Source: an uncultured Thermoanaerobaculum sp.
GTDB taxonomy: Bacteria; Acidobacteriota; Thermoanaerobaculia; Thermoanaerobaculales; Thermoanaerobaculaceae
Direction: 5' to 3'
Length of the DNA: 64,000 nt
Assembly: GCA_937934115.1 (NCBI GenBank)
Contig: CALHAH010000014.1
Span: 38,381 to 102,380, forward strand
The notes beneath the pieces were generated by a model that worked only from the letters and a program-made list of their open reading frames with translations, was not told the origin of the DNA and did not search any database. The translations under genes and the position numbers were made by a program. This document shows, piece after piece, positions 15,823 through 24,153 of this stretch (the first letter of the stretch is position 1; every line of letters starts with the position of its first letter).

Positions 15823-17289
15823 ATGCGGATAGCAAGTCTTTGGGTACCCGATTTTCCGCTGGCGGCGCTTCTCCGCAGCTTTCCCGAGCTGCGGGAGCAT
15901 CCTTTGGCGGTGATGGTCGGCCCCTCTTCCCGCGATGTGGTGGCAGCCAGTCCGGAAGCGCAAGCCTTGGGGGTTATTCCTGGGATGACCGCTGCCCAAG
16001 CCCGACAGGTGGACGGGAAGGTGGAGGTGAAGGTGGTGCCCCAAGAGGTGCTGGCAGCCGCCAGCGCTGCCCTGGTGGAGGTGGCGGGGGGCTTTTCCCC
16101 TCAGGTGCGGCAGGTGCAACCGGGTTTGGTGTGGCTGAAGGTGGACGGTCTTGAAGGCCACTTTGGAGGGGAACGGGCGTTGGCTTTGGAGCTTTGGCGG
16201 CGGTGTTTTCGGGTAGGGCTTGTGGCGCGCGTGGGGATTGGCAACAGCGGCCAGCTGGCCACGGTGGCCGCTCGCAGCGGTGACGTGGTGGTTGTGCCAG
16301 GAGGTGGCGAGGCTGGGTTTTTGGCACCGTTGTCGGTGGAGCTGGCGGCGCCTTCGCCTGGGTGTTGGCGCACGTTGCAGCTTTGGGGGGTACGGAGCTT
16401 TGGGACTTTGGCCAAGCTGCCCAGAGAAGAGGTGGTGGCAAGGCTCGGAGAGGAAGGCTTAGAGCTTCACCGGTTGGCTTGCGGTGAAGGGGGGGACTTC
16501 GTCCCTGACCTCCCCCAGGAAGAGTTCCGGGAGGGGGTGTGGCTGGAGGAAGCAGTGCCTTCCTTGGAGGGATGCTTGTTTGTGCTCCATGGGGTTTTAT
16601 CCCGCCTTGCCGAGCGGCTGCGGTTGCGGGGGGAGGGGTTTGCCCAGGTGAGGGTGGAGCTGGCGCTGGAGGGTGGTGGGAAACGGGAGTATCGTCTGCC
16701 CCTTGTGGCACCCACCCACGAGGTTCCGGCTTTGTTGGCTTTGGCCCGCCTGATGCTGCAAGCTGCACCGCCAGGGGAAGCGGTGGAGGGGGTAGTGGTG
16801 GAGGCGAAGGGGGGTGTGGTGCGCTCGGTGCAGGGCTCGCTTTTCGGGCCACCACAGCCCCATCCGGGCTCTCTGGCTGCGGCTTTGGTGCGGCTTTCGG
16901 CCATCGTAGGACCGGAACGTGTAGGGCAACCGCAACTTACAAACTCCCACCGTCCCAGTGCCTGGAAGCTGGTTCCCTTTGCCCTCACTTGGGAAAGGGG
17001 CAAAGAAGGCCGGTTACCAAAGGAAAAACCGCCGGCACTGCGCCTTTGGCAACCACCAAAGCCAGCGCAGGTGACGGTCGTGGGAGGCAAACCGTTGGCG
17101 GTGCGGGTCAACGGGAATGGTGGCGTGGTGGTGGCGTGGGCAGGACCTTACCGATGGCAAGGGGAGTGGTGGGGGGAAAACGCGTTTGACCGGGACGATT
17201 ACGACGTAGCTACCGCTGATGGGGTGGTTTGGCGCGTGTTTTACCACCGCAGGGAAAAGCGTTGGTACGTGGACGGGGTTTATGACTAA
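15823..17289 (+). CDS. imuB: ImuB, catalytically inactive Y-family polymerase-like mutasome hub
   Basis: 488 residues. The N-terminus (IASLWVPDFPLAALLR) aligns with Y-family polymerases but lacks the usual Asp-x-Asp metal site. The palm segment GLVWLKVDGLEGHFGG lacks the paired Asp-Glu, as expected for ImuB. A beta-clamp binding motif QGSLF is present at residues 337-341. ImuB recruits the clamp, ImuA and DnaE2 to damaged DNA. Its last 8 bp overlap the dnaE2 start. Confidence 0.9.
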   Translation: MRIASLWVPDFPLAALLRSFPELREHPLAVMVGPSSRDVVAASPEAQALGVIPGMTAAQARQVDGKVEVKVVPQEVLAAASAALVEVAGGFSPQVRQVQPGLVWLKVDGLEGHFGGERALALELWRRCFRVGLVARVGIGNSGQLATVAARSGDVVVVPGGGEAGFLAPLSVELAAPSPGCWRTLQLWGVRSFGTLAKLPREEVVARLGEEGLELHRLACGEGGDFVPDLPQEEFREGVWLEEAVPSLEGCLFVLHGVLSRLAERLRLRGEGFAQVRVELALEGGGKREYRLPLVAPTHEVPALLALARLMLQAAPPGEAVEGVVVEAKGGVVRSVQGSLFGPPQPHPGSLAAALVRLSAIVGPERVGQPQLTNSHRPSAWKLVPFALTWERGKEGRLPKEKPPALRLWQPPKPAQVTVVGGKPLAVRVNGNGGVVVAWAGPYRWQGEWWGENAFDRDDYDVATADGVVWRVFYHRREKRWYVDGVYD

Positions 17290-20200
17290 GGTGTTGCCTT
17301 ACTGCGAGCTCCATGCTCACTCGGCTTTTTCCTTTTTGGAAGGGGCCTCTGAGCCCGAAACCGTGGCCGAGCACGCGCACCAACTGGGCTTGCCGGCGGT
17401 GGCCTTGGTGGACCGGGGCGGGGTGTACGGTTTGCCTCGTTTTACCAAGGCTTGCCAGGAGGTGGGCGTGGAAGCTCTTGCCGGTGCTGAGGTGCTGCTG
17501 GAGGACGGTTCCCGCTTGCCCCTTTTGGTGAGGGATCCCAGAGGTTGGTCTAACCTTTGCCGTTTACTCACCACTGCTGCCCTGGGCCGCCCCAAAGGAC
17601 AAGCCGTGGCCAGCTGGGAACAGGTAAAACAGCACGCATCAGGTCTTTTTGCCCTTACCGGTTGGGAGGAAGGACCCCTGGTGCGAGTTTGGCGCCGGGG
17701 TGGGGAGGATGCAGCCACTGCCTTGCTTACCCAGATGGTGGCGTGTTTTGGCAGGGAAAACGTGGCAGTGGAGGTGTGTCGGCATCTCGTGCGCGGCGAA
17801 GAAAAAATCGTTGCTGCCATGGTGCGGCTGGCCCGCCGCTTTGGGCTGCCCGTCGTAGCTACCACCAATGCTTTGCTGGCTCGCGAGGAGGACGGGGTGG
17901 TGGCGGACTGCTTTACGTGCCTGCGGGAAAAAACCACCTTGGATCAGGCGGGAAAACTTTTAGCCCCCAACCGGGCCAGGGTTTTACGCAGCGCCCAAGC
18001 CATGAACGCGCTCTTTTCCGAGCTTCCGGAAGCGGTGGCCAATACCATGAAGGTGGCCGAGCGTTGCACCTTTCGCCTTTCACAGTTACCCTATCGTTTT
18101 CCTCAAGCGCAGGTGAACTTAGGCAAGAGCGAAGCGGAAGAGCTGCGGGCACGGGTGTGGGAGGGGGCAAGAACCCGCTACCGGCAACTCACGGACCGGA
18201 TTCAGGCCCAGTTGGAGCGCGAGCTGACGCTCATCGAAAAGCTCTCCTTGAGCGGTTACTTCTTGGTGGTCCACGACATCGTGCGGTTTTGCCAAAAAGA
18301 GGGGATCATGGTTCAAGGTCGGGGCTCGGCGGCTAACTCCGCCGTTTGTTACGCGCTTTCCATCACCAACGTGGATCCCATCGCCTACGACTTGCTCTTT
18401 GAGCGCTTCCTTTCGGAAGAAAGGGGCGAATGGCCAGACATTGACCTGGATTTGCCCTCGGGTGAAGAACGGGAAAGGGTCATCCACCATGTGTACCGCA
18501 CCTATGGGGAGCGGGGGGCGGGGATGACGGCCGTGGTGGTTTGCTACCGGGCGCGGGCAGCGGTACGGGAAGCGGGAAAGGTCTTGGGCTTTGACCCCGA
18601 GCGCTTGGAAAAGCTCTCAGCCATGCTTTCGGGGTGGGGCTTCGCGCGGGATCCCCGGGAAGAGCTGCCGCAGCACATGCGGGCGGTGGGGTTGGATCCT
18701 GAGGAACGGCGGGGCCAGCACTTTGTGGATTTGGTGACACGCCTTTCTGGACTACCCCGCCATTTGGGACAGCACACCGGCGGCATGGTGCTGGCCGCTG
18801 GGCGGCTAGACGACGTGGTACCGCTGGAACCGGCCACCATGCCGGGGCGGGTGGTGATCCAGTGGGACAAGGACGACTGTGCGGATTTGGGGATCATCAA
18901 AGTGGACCTTTTGGGTTTGGGCATGATGCAGGTCCTGGAGATGGCGGTTCCCCTCATTCGCCAGCACGAGGGGGTGGATGTGGACTATGCGCACTTGCCG
19001 GCCGATGACCCGGCGGTTTATGACATGCTGTGCCGCGCCGATACGGTAGGGGTGTTCCAAGTGGAAAGCCGGGCGCAAATGGCCACCCTTCCCCGCATGC
19101 AGCCCCGGCGCTTTTACGACTTGGTGGTGGAGGTGGCCATCATTCGCCCAGGCCCCATTGTGGGCAAAATGGTGCACCCGTACCTCAACCGCCGTTTGGG
19201 CCGGGAACCGGTTACTTACCCCCACCCTGACCTGAAGCCTATCCTGGAGCGTACCTTGGGTGTGCCGCTTTTTCAGGAGCAGCTCATGAGGGTGGCAATG
19301 GTGGCGGCGGGTTTTAGCGGGGGACAAGCGGAGGAGCTGCGCCGGGCTATGGGGGCCAAGCGCTCCTGGGAACGCATGAAAAAGCTGGAGCAGCAACTAC
19401 GGGAAGGGATGGCAGCTCGCGGCATTACCGGCAAGGCCGCTGACGATATCGTGCAAGGCATTACCTCTTTTGCCCTTTACGGTTTTCCCGAATCCCACGC
19501 GGCCTCCTTTGCCCTTATTGCTTACGCTTCGGCGTACCTCAAAGCCCACCATCCGGCAGTGTTTTACTGCGCTTTGCTGTCAGCGTGGCCTATGGGCTTT
19601 TATCACCCCGCCACCATCGTGCAAGACGCGCGGCGGCACGGGGTGGGCGTGCTGCCGGTGGATGTCAACCGTTCCCAATGGCTGTGCAGCTTGGAGCGAG
19701 ATCCCCGCGGAAAGCTCGCGGTGCGTTTGGGCTTCAAGTTCGTGAAAGGGCTGCGTCGGGAGGTGGCGGAAAACCTGGCACGGGAAGCCAAAAGACAACC
19801 GTTTGTCAGCCTTGAGGACCTCTTGCGGCGGGGCGGGCTCAACCGCCGGGAGGTGGAGGTTTTGGCGAGCATCGGGGCTTGTGGGAGCCTGGGGGAGACC
19901 AGGCGGCAAGCCCTCTGGCAGGTGGGTGCCTTTGATGGCCGCAGTCGCCCACTGCAGCGGGCCATGGGGTGGGAAAAGAGCAAAAGCCCCCTACCGGAGA
20001 TGTCTTTGCACGAAAGGTACGTGGCCGATTTTGCAGGTACGGGCCTGACGGTGGGGCGTCACCCCTTGCACATGTTCCGCTCCCATTTGCAAGAACGAGG
20101 TGTTTTGTCGGCCACGGAGGTAGCCGGCTGTCGCCATGGGCAGCGGGTGAGGGTTGGAGGCGTGGTCATCGTGCGGCAGCGCCCCAGCACCGCCAAGGGA

Positions 20201-20416
20201 ATGTGCTTTGCCACCCTGGAGGACGAAAGCGGTTTCGTGAACGTGGTCTTTACCCCCGATCTTTTTGTCCGGGAGCGGGTTACCATTACCACTTCGGCGC
20301 TTCTGGAGGTGGAGGGGATCGTACAGAGCCGGGACGGGGTGCTCACGGTACGGGCTTTGGCCGTAAATCCTTTGGCACTGCCCGCTCCAGTGTGCGAATC
20401 CAGGGATTTCCACTGA
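17282..20416 (+). CDS. dnaE2: Error-prone DNA polymerase DnaE2 (ImuC)
   Basis: 1044 residues, a C-family polymerase of the short DnaE2 type. It starts with a PHP domain (YCELHAHSAFSFLEGAS). The catalytic aspartates are in PDIDLDLPSGEER (Asp386, Asp388, Asp390), followed by the fingers region and an OB fold near the C-terminus (RVRVGGVVIVRQRPSTAKG). DnaE2 performs mutagenic translesion synthesis as part of the ImuA-ImuB-DnaE2 complex. The ATG at 17282 overlaps the imuB stop, implying coupled translation; the longer ORF start at 17219 lies inside imuB. Confidence 0.95.
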   Translation: MTKVLPYCELHAHSAFSFLEGASEPETVAEHAHQLGLPAVALVDRGGVYGLPRFTKACQEVGVEALAGAEVLLEDGSRLPLLVRDPRGWSNLCRLLTTAALGRPKGQAVASWEQVKQHASGLFALTGWEEGPLVRVWRRGGEDAATALLTQMVACFGRENVAVEVCRHLVRGEEKIVAAMVRLARRFGLPVVATTNALLAREEDGVVADCFTCLREKTTLDQAGKLLAPNRARVLRSAQAMNALFSELPEAVANTMKVAERCTFRLSQLPYRFPQAQVNLGKSEAEELRARVWEGARTRYRQLTDRIQAQLERELTLIEKLSLSGYFLVVHDIVRFCQKEGIMVQGRGSAANSAVCYALSITNVDPIAYDLLFERFLSEERGEWPDIDLDLPSGEERERVIHHVYRTYGERGAGMTAVVVCYRARAAVREAGKVLGFDPERLEKLSAMLSGWGFARDPREELPQHMRAVGLDPEERRGQHFVDLVTRLSGLPRHLGQHTGGMVLAAGRLDDVVPLEPATMPGRVVIQWDKDDCADLGIIKVDLLGLGMMQVLEMAVPLIRQHEGVDVDYAHLPADDPAVYDMLCRADTVGVFQVESRAQMATLPRMQPRRFYDLVVEVAIIRPGPIVGKMVHPYLNRRLGREPVTYPHPDLKPILERTLGVPLFQEQLMRVAMVAAGFSGGQAEELRRAMGAKRSWERMKKLEQQLREGMAARGITGKAADDIVQGITSFALYGFPESHAASFALIAYASAYLKAHHPAVFYCALLSAWPMGFYHPATIVQDARRHGVGVLPVDVNRSQWLCSLERDPRGKLAVRLGFKFVKGLRREVAENLAREAKRQPFVSLEDLLRRGGLNRREVEVLASIGACGSLGETRRQALWQVGAFDGRSRPLQRAMGWEKSKSPLPEMSLHERYVADFAGTGLTVGRHPLHMFRSHLQERGVLSATEVAGCRHGQRVRVGGVVIVRQRPSTAKGMCFATLEDESGFVNVVFTPDLFVRERVTITTSALLEVEGIVQSRDGVLTVRALAVNPLALPAPVCESRDFH

Positions 20417-20447
20417 GGTCTTTGTCCACGGAGCCGAGGGAAAGCTT

Positions 20448-20846
20448 TTAAGCCACCTTTTGCTTAAGCAGCTCCACCTCCTGCTCCAAGCGGGCCAGGC
20501 GTTGGCTCAAAGCGTCGTGTTGCTCGCGCCGAACAATGGCCTCAGATATGCTGTCAAAACGCCCGAAAAGCCAATCCAAACGCTGAACAAACCCATCCAT
20601 GCGGGCGGTAAGCTCAGTGCGAACCTCCTCCACACGGGTGCTGAGCTCTTCGCGCAAGTGATCGATGCGCTTGTTGGTTTCGTCAATGCGCCGGCTCTGG
20701 TCAACCAGGTGGGCGTTCATGTCGTCGAGCCGCTTTTGGGTAAGCTCGATGGCCATTTGCACCGTGGCTACCTGCTGACTCAAGCTATCCAGCTGCGGAA
20801 GGATGAGCTGTTGCAATGCTGCCCGTACGGCGTCACCAATTTCCAT
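20448..20846 (-). CDS. Small coiled-coil protein of unknown function
   Basis: 132 residues, almost entirely helical heptads (LDSLSQQVATVQMAIELTQK and later RLARLEQEVELLKQKVA), with no signal peptide or membrane segment. Similar short coiled-coil proteins are often annotated hypothetical or DUF-type. The promoter TGGACA-17-TAAGAT ends 6 nt before the ATG. The insertion sequence begins 40 bp upstream, just beyond the -35 box. The gene converges on dnaE2 with a 31-bp gap. Confidence 0.6.
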   Translation of the reverse strand: MEIGDAVRAALQQLILPQLDSLSQQVATVQMAIELTQKRLDDMNAHLVDQSRRIDETNKRIDHLREELSTRVEEVRTELTARMDGFVQRLDWLFGRFDSISEAIVRREQHDALSQRLARLEQEVELLKQKVA

Positions 20847-20852
20847 GGCTTT

Positions 20853-20881
20853 ATCTTAAGGCGGAAAATCTGCGATGTCCA
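20853..20881 (-). promoter_or_regulatory. Promoter of the coiled-coil gene (TGGACA-17-TAAGAT)
   Basis: Minus-strand -35 TGGACA (20876-20881), 17-bp spacer, -10 TAAGAT (20853-20858), 6 nt before the start codon (leaderless). The IS begins 5 bp beyond the -35. Confidence 0.55.
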
Positions 20882-20889
20882 CACAGCGC

Positions 20890-20950
20890 GTTGCCTCATC
20901 AAAAATCTGCCCGAAAAGGGGTGGTTGCCTCACTTAAGAATCTGCCCGAA
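20890..20950 (+). repeat. Left terminal repeats of the IS (two direct copies)
   Basis: GTTGCCTCA-N5/6-AATCTGCCCGAA occurs at 20890-20915 and again at 20924-20950. Both copies are the inverted equivalents of those at the right end. Confidence 0.8.
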
Positions 20951-20993
20951 AGGGGGAGAGGGACGAGACTGCTTCTCGAGGGGGGAAGCGGAA

Positions 20994-22340
20994 ATGGAGC
21001 TGACCATGGCTGAAAGGAGAGTGTTGGTGAAGGCGTTTGCCGGGCGGTATCAGCAAGCCACAAAGAAGGAGCGGGGTGTGATTTTGAACGAGTTTGTGCT
21101 CGCCAGTGGGTACAACCGTCGGTACGCCGCGTGGCTTTTACGCTCCCACGGCAAGAAAGTACCTTTGGGCCGGGGCTGGATTGTGGTTGGGGATGCGAGC
21201 AAGAAGGTGCAACGGCGGCGTCCCCGCGTCTTTGGTCCGGAGGTGGTGAAGGTACTCCTCCGGCTGTGGGTGATGCTGGACTATCCGGCAAGCCGGCGGT
21301 TGGTGGCGGCACTGCCCAACGTCGTAGAGGCGTTGGAGCGGCATGGGGAGCTGGCGCTGGAGGCTGAGCTGAAAGCAAAGCTTCTGACCATCTCCCCGGC
21401 CACGGTGGATCGGCTGCTTCGGGAAGAGAAAAAGCGCTATCTCCTTCAAAGCCGAGCCAAGACCAAACCCGCAAGGCTTTGGCGCCAAAAGATTCCGGTG
21501 CAAACCTCGGCGGAGGCTGAGCGCAGGCAACCGGGGCACCTCCAAGTGGACTTAGTGGGGCATGATGGGGGGCAAGCTCGGGGCGATTTTTTGTGGACCC
21601 TGACCCTCACTGACCCCGCTACGGGCTGGACAGAGCTGGCCACGGCTCGCAATAAATCCCGTTTTCATGTCCTGGCCGCCTTTGCAGCCGCCTGCGCTCG
21701 CTTGCCCTTTCCGGTGGTGGCTGTCCATACCGACAACGGCGCCGAGTTCATGAACGGGCACTTTGTCCACTACTGTGGAAGCCGTGGCATTACCTTCAGC
21801 CGTAGCCGAGAGTTTAAGAAAAACGACAACTGCTTTGTGGAGCAAAAAAACGGCTCGGTGGCCCGTCGCTTTAAGGGATATGCCCGCTTCGACACCGACC
21901 GAGCCTGGAAGGTCATGCAGGAATTGGATGCCACCGTGAGCTTGTTCGTGAACTTTTTTCTCCCCTCGCAAAAGCTTGTGGCCAAACATCGCCAGGGCGC
22001 CAAGGTACGCAAGCACTACGACGCGCCACAAACACCGCTCGCGAGACTGTTGGCTTGCCCGCAGATAGACGAAGACACCAAGCGCACCCTTCGCCAGAAG
22101 GCCTTCTTTCTCAACCCTGCACGCTTGGCGCGCAGGATTGCCCGCCTTCGCCGCGAACTCACCGCGCTGGCCACACCCCTACCATCCCAGCCTGCCCCCA
22201 AAAGGGCTGTGGACGGTGCCGGGCTGCGGCAAGCTGGCCACGCATCCCCCAACCCCACCTTGCCGCAGCCCTTGGACAAAGCCACAGGCTTTGCCCACAC
22301 CGCCCACAGCCCCGACGAAACACAAAGGAGCCTATCATGA
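20994..22340 (+). CDS. DDE (rve/integrase-type) transposase
   Basis: 448 residues from the ATG at 20994; the open frame extends upstream to 20460 but that part is not coding. An N-terminal helix-turn-helix (GVILNEFVLASGYNRRYAAW) precedes the integrase core. The catalytic triad is Asp186 (LQVDLVGHD), Asp247 (HTDNGAEF) and Glu283 (NCFVEQKNG), a D-D(35)-E spacing. The C-terminus is basic and then low-complexity. It resembles ISNCY/IS481-like integrase-core transposases; the exact IS family is not assigned. Confidence 0.88.
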   Translation: MELTMAERRVLVKAFAGRYQQATKKERGVILNEFVLASGYNRRYAAWLLRSHGKKVPLGRGWIVVGDASKKVQRRRPRVFGPEVVKVLLRLWVMLDYPASRRLVAALPNVVEALERHGELALEAELKAKLLTISPATVDRLLREEKKRYLLQSRAKTKPARLWRQKIPVQTSAEAERRQPGHLQVDLVGHDGGQARGDFLWTLTLTDPATGWTELATARNKSRFHVLAAFAAACARLPFPVVAVHTDNGAEFMNGHFVHYCGSRGITFSRSREFKKNDNCFVEQKNGSVARRFKGYARFDTDRAWKVMQELDATVSLFVNFFLPSQKLVAKHRQGAKVRKHYDAPQTPLARLLACPQIDEDTKRTLRQKAFFLNPARLARRIARLRRELTALATPLPSQPAPKRAVDGAGLRQAGHASPNPTLPQPLDKATGFAHTAHSPDETQRSLS

Positions 22341-22341
22341 T

Positions 22342-22403
22342 TTCGGGCAGATTTCTCATGAGGCTACCAACCTCACTTCGGGCAGATTTTTACGTGAGGC
22401 AAC
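22342..22403 (-). repeat. Right terminal repeats of the IS (two direct copies, inverted to the left end)
   Basis: TTCGGGCAGATT-N-TGAGGCAAC occurs at 22377-22403, with a slightly diverged inner copy at 22342-22367 (TGAGGCTAC end). Confidence 0.8.
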
Positions 22404-22433
22404 ATGCACAGAGCCGTGACGGGGTAGAACGGG

Positions 22434-22790
22434 TTAAGGCTGAAGCTCCCCACGTTCCTCGAGAGCCTTCAACGTGAGGGCAGCGTGCCGCAGGTGAGGG
22501 ATGACAATGGAGCCACCTACCACCAACGCCACGTTCATGGCATCCACCAGCTCGTCCTTGCGCCACCCCGCTTTCGCGCATTGGATCAAGTGGTAGTCCA
22601 CGCAATCGTTGCAACGCAGGACCAAAGAGCTCACCAGGCCCAAAAGCTCTTTTACCTTGGCCGGCAAGGCACCGTCGCGGTAGGTGTTGGTGTCGAGGTT
22701 GTAGAAGCGCTTGATACCTAAATGATCCAGGTCCAAAACCGCTTTGTTGCCCTCTTCACGTCGAGTTTGAAAGTCCTTAACGCGATCCAT
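22434..22790 (-). CDS. Carboxymuconolactone decarboxylase/AhpD-like protein
   Basis: 118 residues from the ATG at 22790, preceded by GAGGGGAG. The helical CMD core holds the AhpD-type CxxC...H site (LRCNDCVDYHLIQCAKAGW), which forms a peroxidase-linked or disulfide redox centre. This suggests a role in oxidative stress defence rather than aromatic decarboxylation. It is a single-gene unit divergent from dacB. The IS ends 27 bp downstream of its stop. Confidence 0.85.
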   Translation of the reverse strand: MDRVKDFQTRREEGNKAVLDLDHLGIKRFYNLDTNTYRDGALPAKVKELLGLVSSLVLRCNDCVDYHLIQCAKAGWRKDELVDAMNVALVVGGSIVIPHLRHAALTLKALEERGELQP

Positions 22791-22839
22791 AGCTCCCCTC
22801 CTCAAAAGCCGCAACGCAGCAAGGGTAGAATACGGCCCC

Positions 22840-24153
22840 ATGAGACGTCGGGTTTTGGTTTTTCTTTTACTTATCCTTTCTTGGGCATCGCTGGCGGAAG
22901 CGTCCTCCGGGCGACGAAAAGCTCCCCCTCGGCCACCGTTGCAGCTGGTGTGGCATGTGGAGAACCACGAAGGGGTCGTGATCACCAGCCAGAAGGGCGA
23001 AGAACCCATCAACCCGGCCTCTGTGGTGAAGGTGGCCACGAGTCTGTGGGCTTTGGAAAAGCTCGGGCCTGAGCTTTCGCTGGAAACCCGCTTTTTTGCC
23101 CGCGGTGGGGTGGACTGGCAGGAGGGGAGGGTGCGTGGCGATCTGGTGGTTCAGGGCGCAGGGGACCCGGACTTCCAAGTGGAAAATGCGCTTTTGGTGG
23201 CTCGCGCGCTCAACGAAATGGGCATTAAGGAAATCCACGGCGCGGTGGTGGTGAACGACCGGTTCTGGATGGGCTGGGAAAACGGCTCGGCGGGTGCGGA
23301 GCCTGATCCCATCAAGCGTGGGATTTTGATGGCTACCCGCTTGCGCCAGGCCCTGGATCACCATAGGTGGAATGGGGTCATCGCCCGGGTTTGGCGGGAG
23401 CTAGCCCAGCGCCGAGGATGGGACGCCCACACCGCCCCCAGCGTTCGCGTTTTAGGCGGCGTTGGGGCCGACGGCCGCTCCAACTTGGGAGATTTGCTCC
23501 TGGTGCACCGCTCGAAGCCTTTGACCTTTGTACTACACCGGTTCAATGCATTTTCCAACAACGATATCGAAAGGCTAGGGGTGCTGTTGGGGCCTCCTTC
23601 CGAATTGGCCGGCATGCTTAAGGCGCGGCTGGAGCTAAACGGGCAGGAGCCCAGTCTCGAAACGCTTTCCGGTCTTGGGGAAAACCGCCTTTCGCCGCGG
23701 GCGGTGGTGCACCTTATGCGGGAGCTGGTGAAAAGCTGCTCGGCCCGGAACCTGGACCCCGGACATATCTTGCCGGTGGCGGGGTGTCACCCGGGGACGC
23801 TGGAGAAGTTTTTCGAGGTGCTTTCGGCACCCCCCTATGCCGGATCAATGGTGGGCAAGACCGGCACGCTCACCAACACCGATGGGGGAATAGCCGTGTT
23901 GGCGGGGATCGTCAGAAGCGCCCAAGGGGATTTTTACTTCTGCTTGGCGGTTCCCGGAGCTCGAGGGCGCTTACGGGAAGCGCGTAGGTTGCAAGAGGCC
24001 TGGCTTGTGCGTTTTATTGACGAGCATGAGGGGCCGAGGCCGGAGCCCTGTGGCGTACCGTTGGTGGAGGCTGAGGAGGGTTCGGTCATCATCAAGGTGG
24101 CCAAAGCCCCTGGGGGAGACCGGATTTTAGGAGGGAACGGTGATCGGCTTTAA
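22840..24153 (+). CDS. dacB: D-alanyl-D-alanine carboxypeptidase/endopeptidase (PBP4, S13 family)
   Basis: 437 residues with a signal peptide (VLVFLLLILSWASLAEA). All three penicillin-binding motifs are present: SxxK at Ser61-Lys64 (NPASVVKVATS), SxN at Ser239-Asn241 (FSNNDIERL) and KTG at Lys340 (GSMVGKTGTLTN). It trims peptidoglycan peptides in the periplasm. A TAGAAT box ends 8 nt before the ATG with no Shine-Dalgarno sequence. The end overlaps the start of the next gene by 14 bp. Confidence 0.92.
   Translation: MRRRVLVFLLLILSWASLAEASSGRRKAPPRPPLQLVWHVENHEGVVITSQKGEEPINPASVVKVATSLWALEKLGPELSLETRFFARGGVDWQEGRVRGDLVVQGAGDPDFQVENALLVARALNEMGIKEIHGAVVVNDRFWMGWENGSAGAEPDPIKRGILMATRLRQALDHHRWNGVIARVWRELAQRRGWDAHTAPSVRVLGGVGADGRSNLGDLLLVHRSKPLTFVLHRFNAFSNNDIERLGVLLGPPSELAGMLKARLELNGQEPSLETLSGLGENRLSPRAVVHLMRELVKSCSARNLDPGHILPVAGCHPGTLEKFFEVLSAPPYAGSMVGKTGTLTNTDGGIAVLAGIVRSAQGDFYFCLAVPGARGRLREARRLQEAWLVRFIDEHEGPRPEPCGVPLVEAEEGSVIIKVAKAPGGDRILGGNGDRL

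Larger units (their letters stand above)
20887..22406 (+). mobile_element. Intact insertion sequence with rve-type transposase
   Basis: About 1.52 kb. The left end CGCGTTGCCTCA is fixed by comparison with the decayed copy, where identity also starts at CGCG (45235). The right end carries the inverted counterpart TGAGGCAACATG. Both ends hold two copies of a ~27-bp repeat. A probable 5-bp target duplication CACAG flanks it (20882-20886 and 22407-22411). It encodes one DDE transposase. Confidence 0.85.

Noticed and set aside
15040..16161. 373-residue open frame on the minus strand across imuA/imuB
   Set aside because: It is antisense to clear imuA and imuB coding sequence, has a His/Pro-rich low-complexity composition from GC-rich codons and begins in the operator region.
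15974..16855. 293-residue minus-strand frame inside imuB
   Set aside because: Proline- and alanine-rich shadow of imuB with no domain or start signal.
20460..20993. Extension of the transposase frame upstream of 20994
   Set aside because: It is antisense to the coiled-coil gene and crosses the IS end; similarity to the second IS copy supports the start at 20994.
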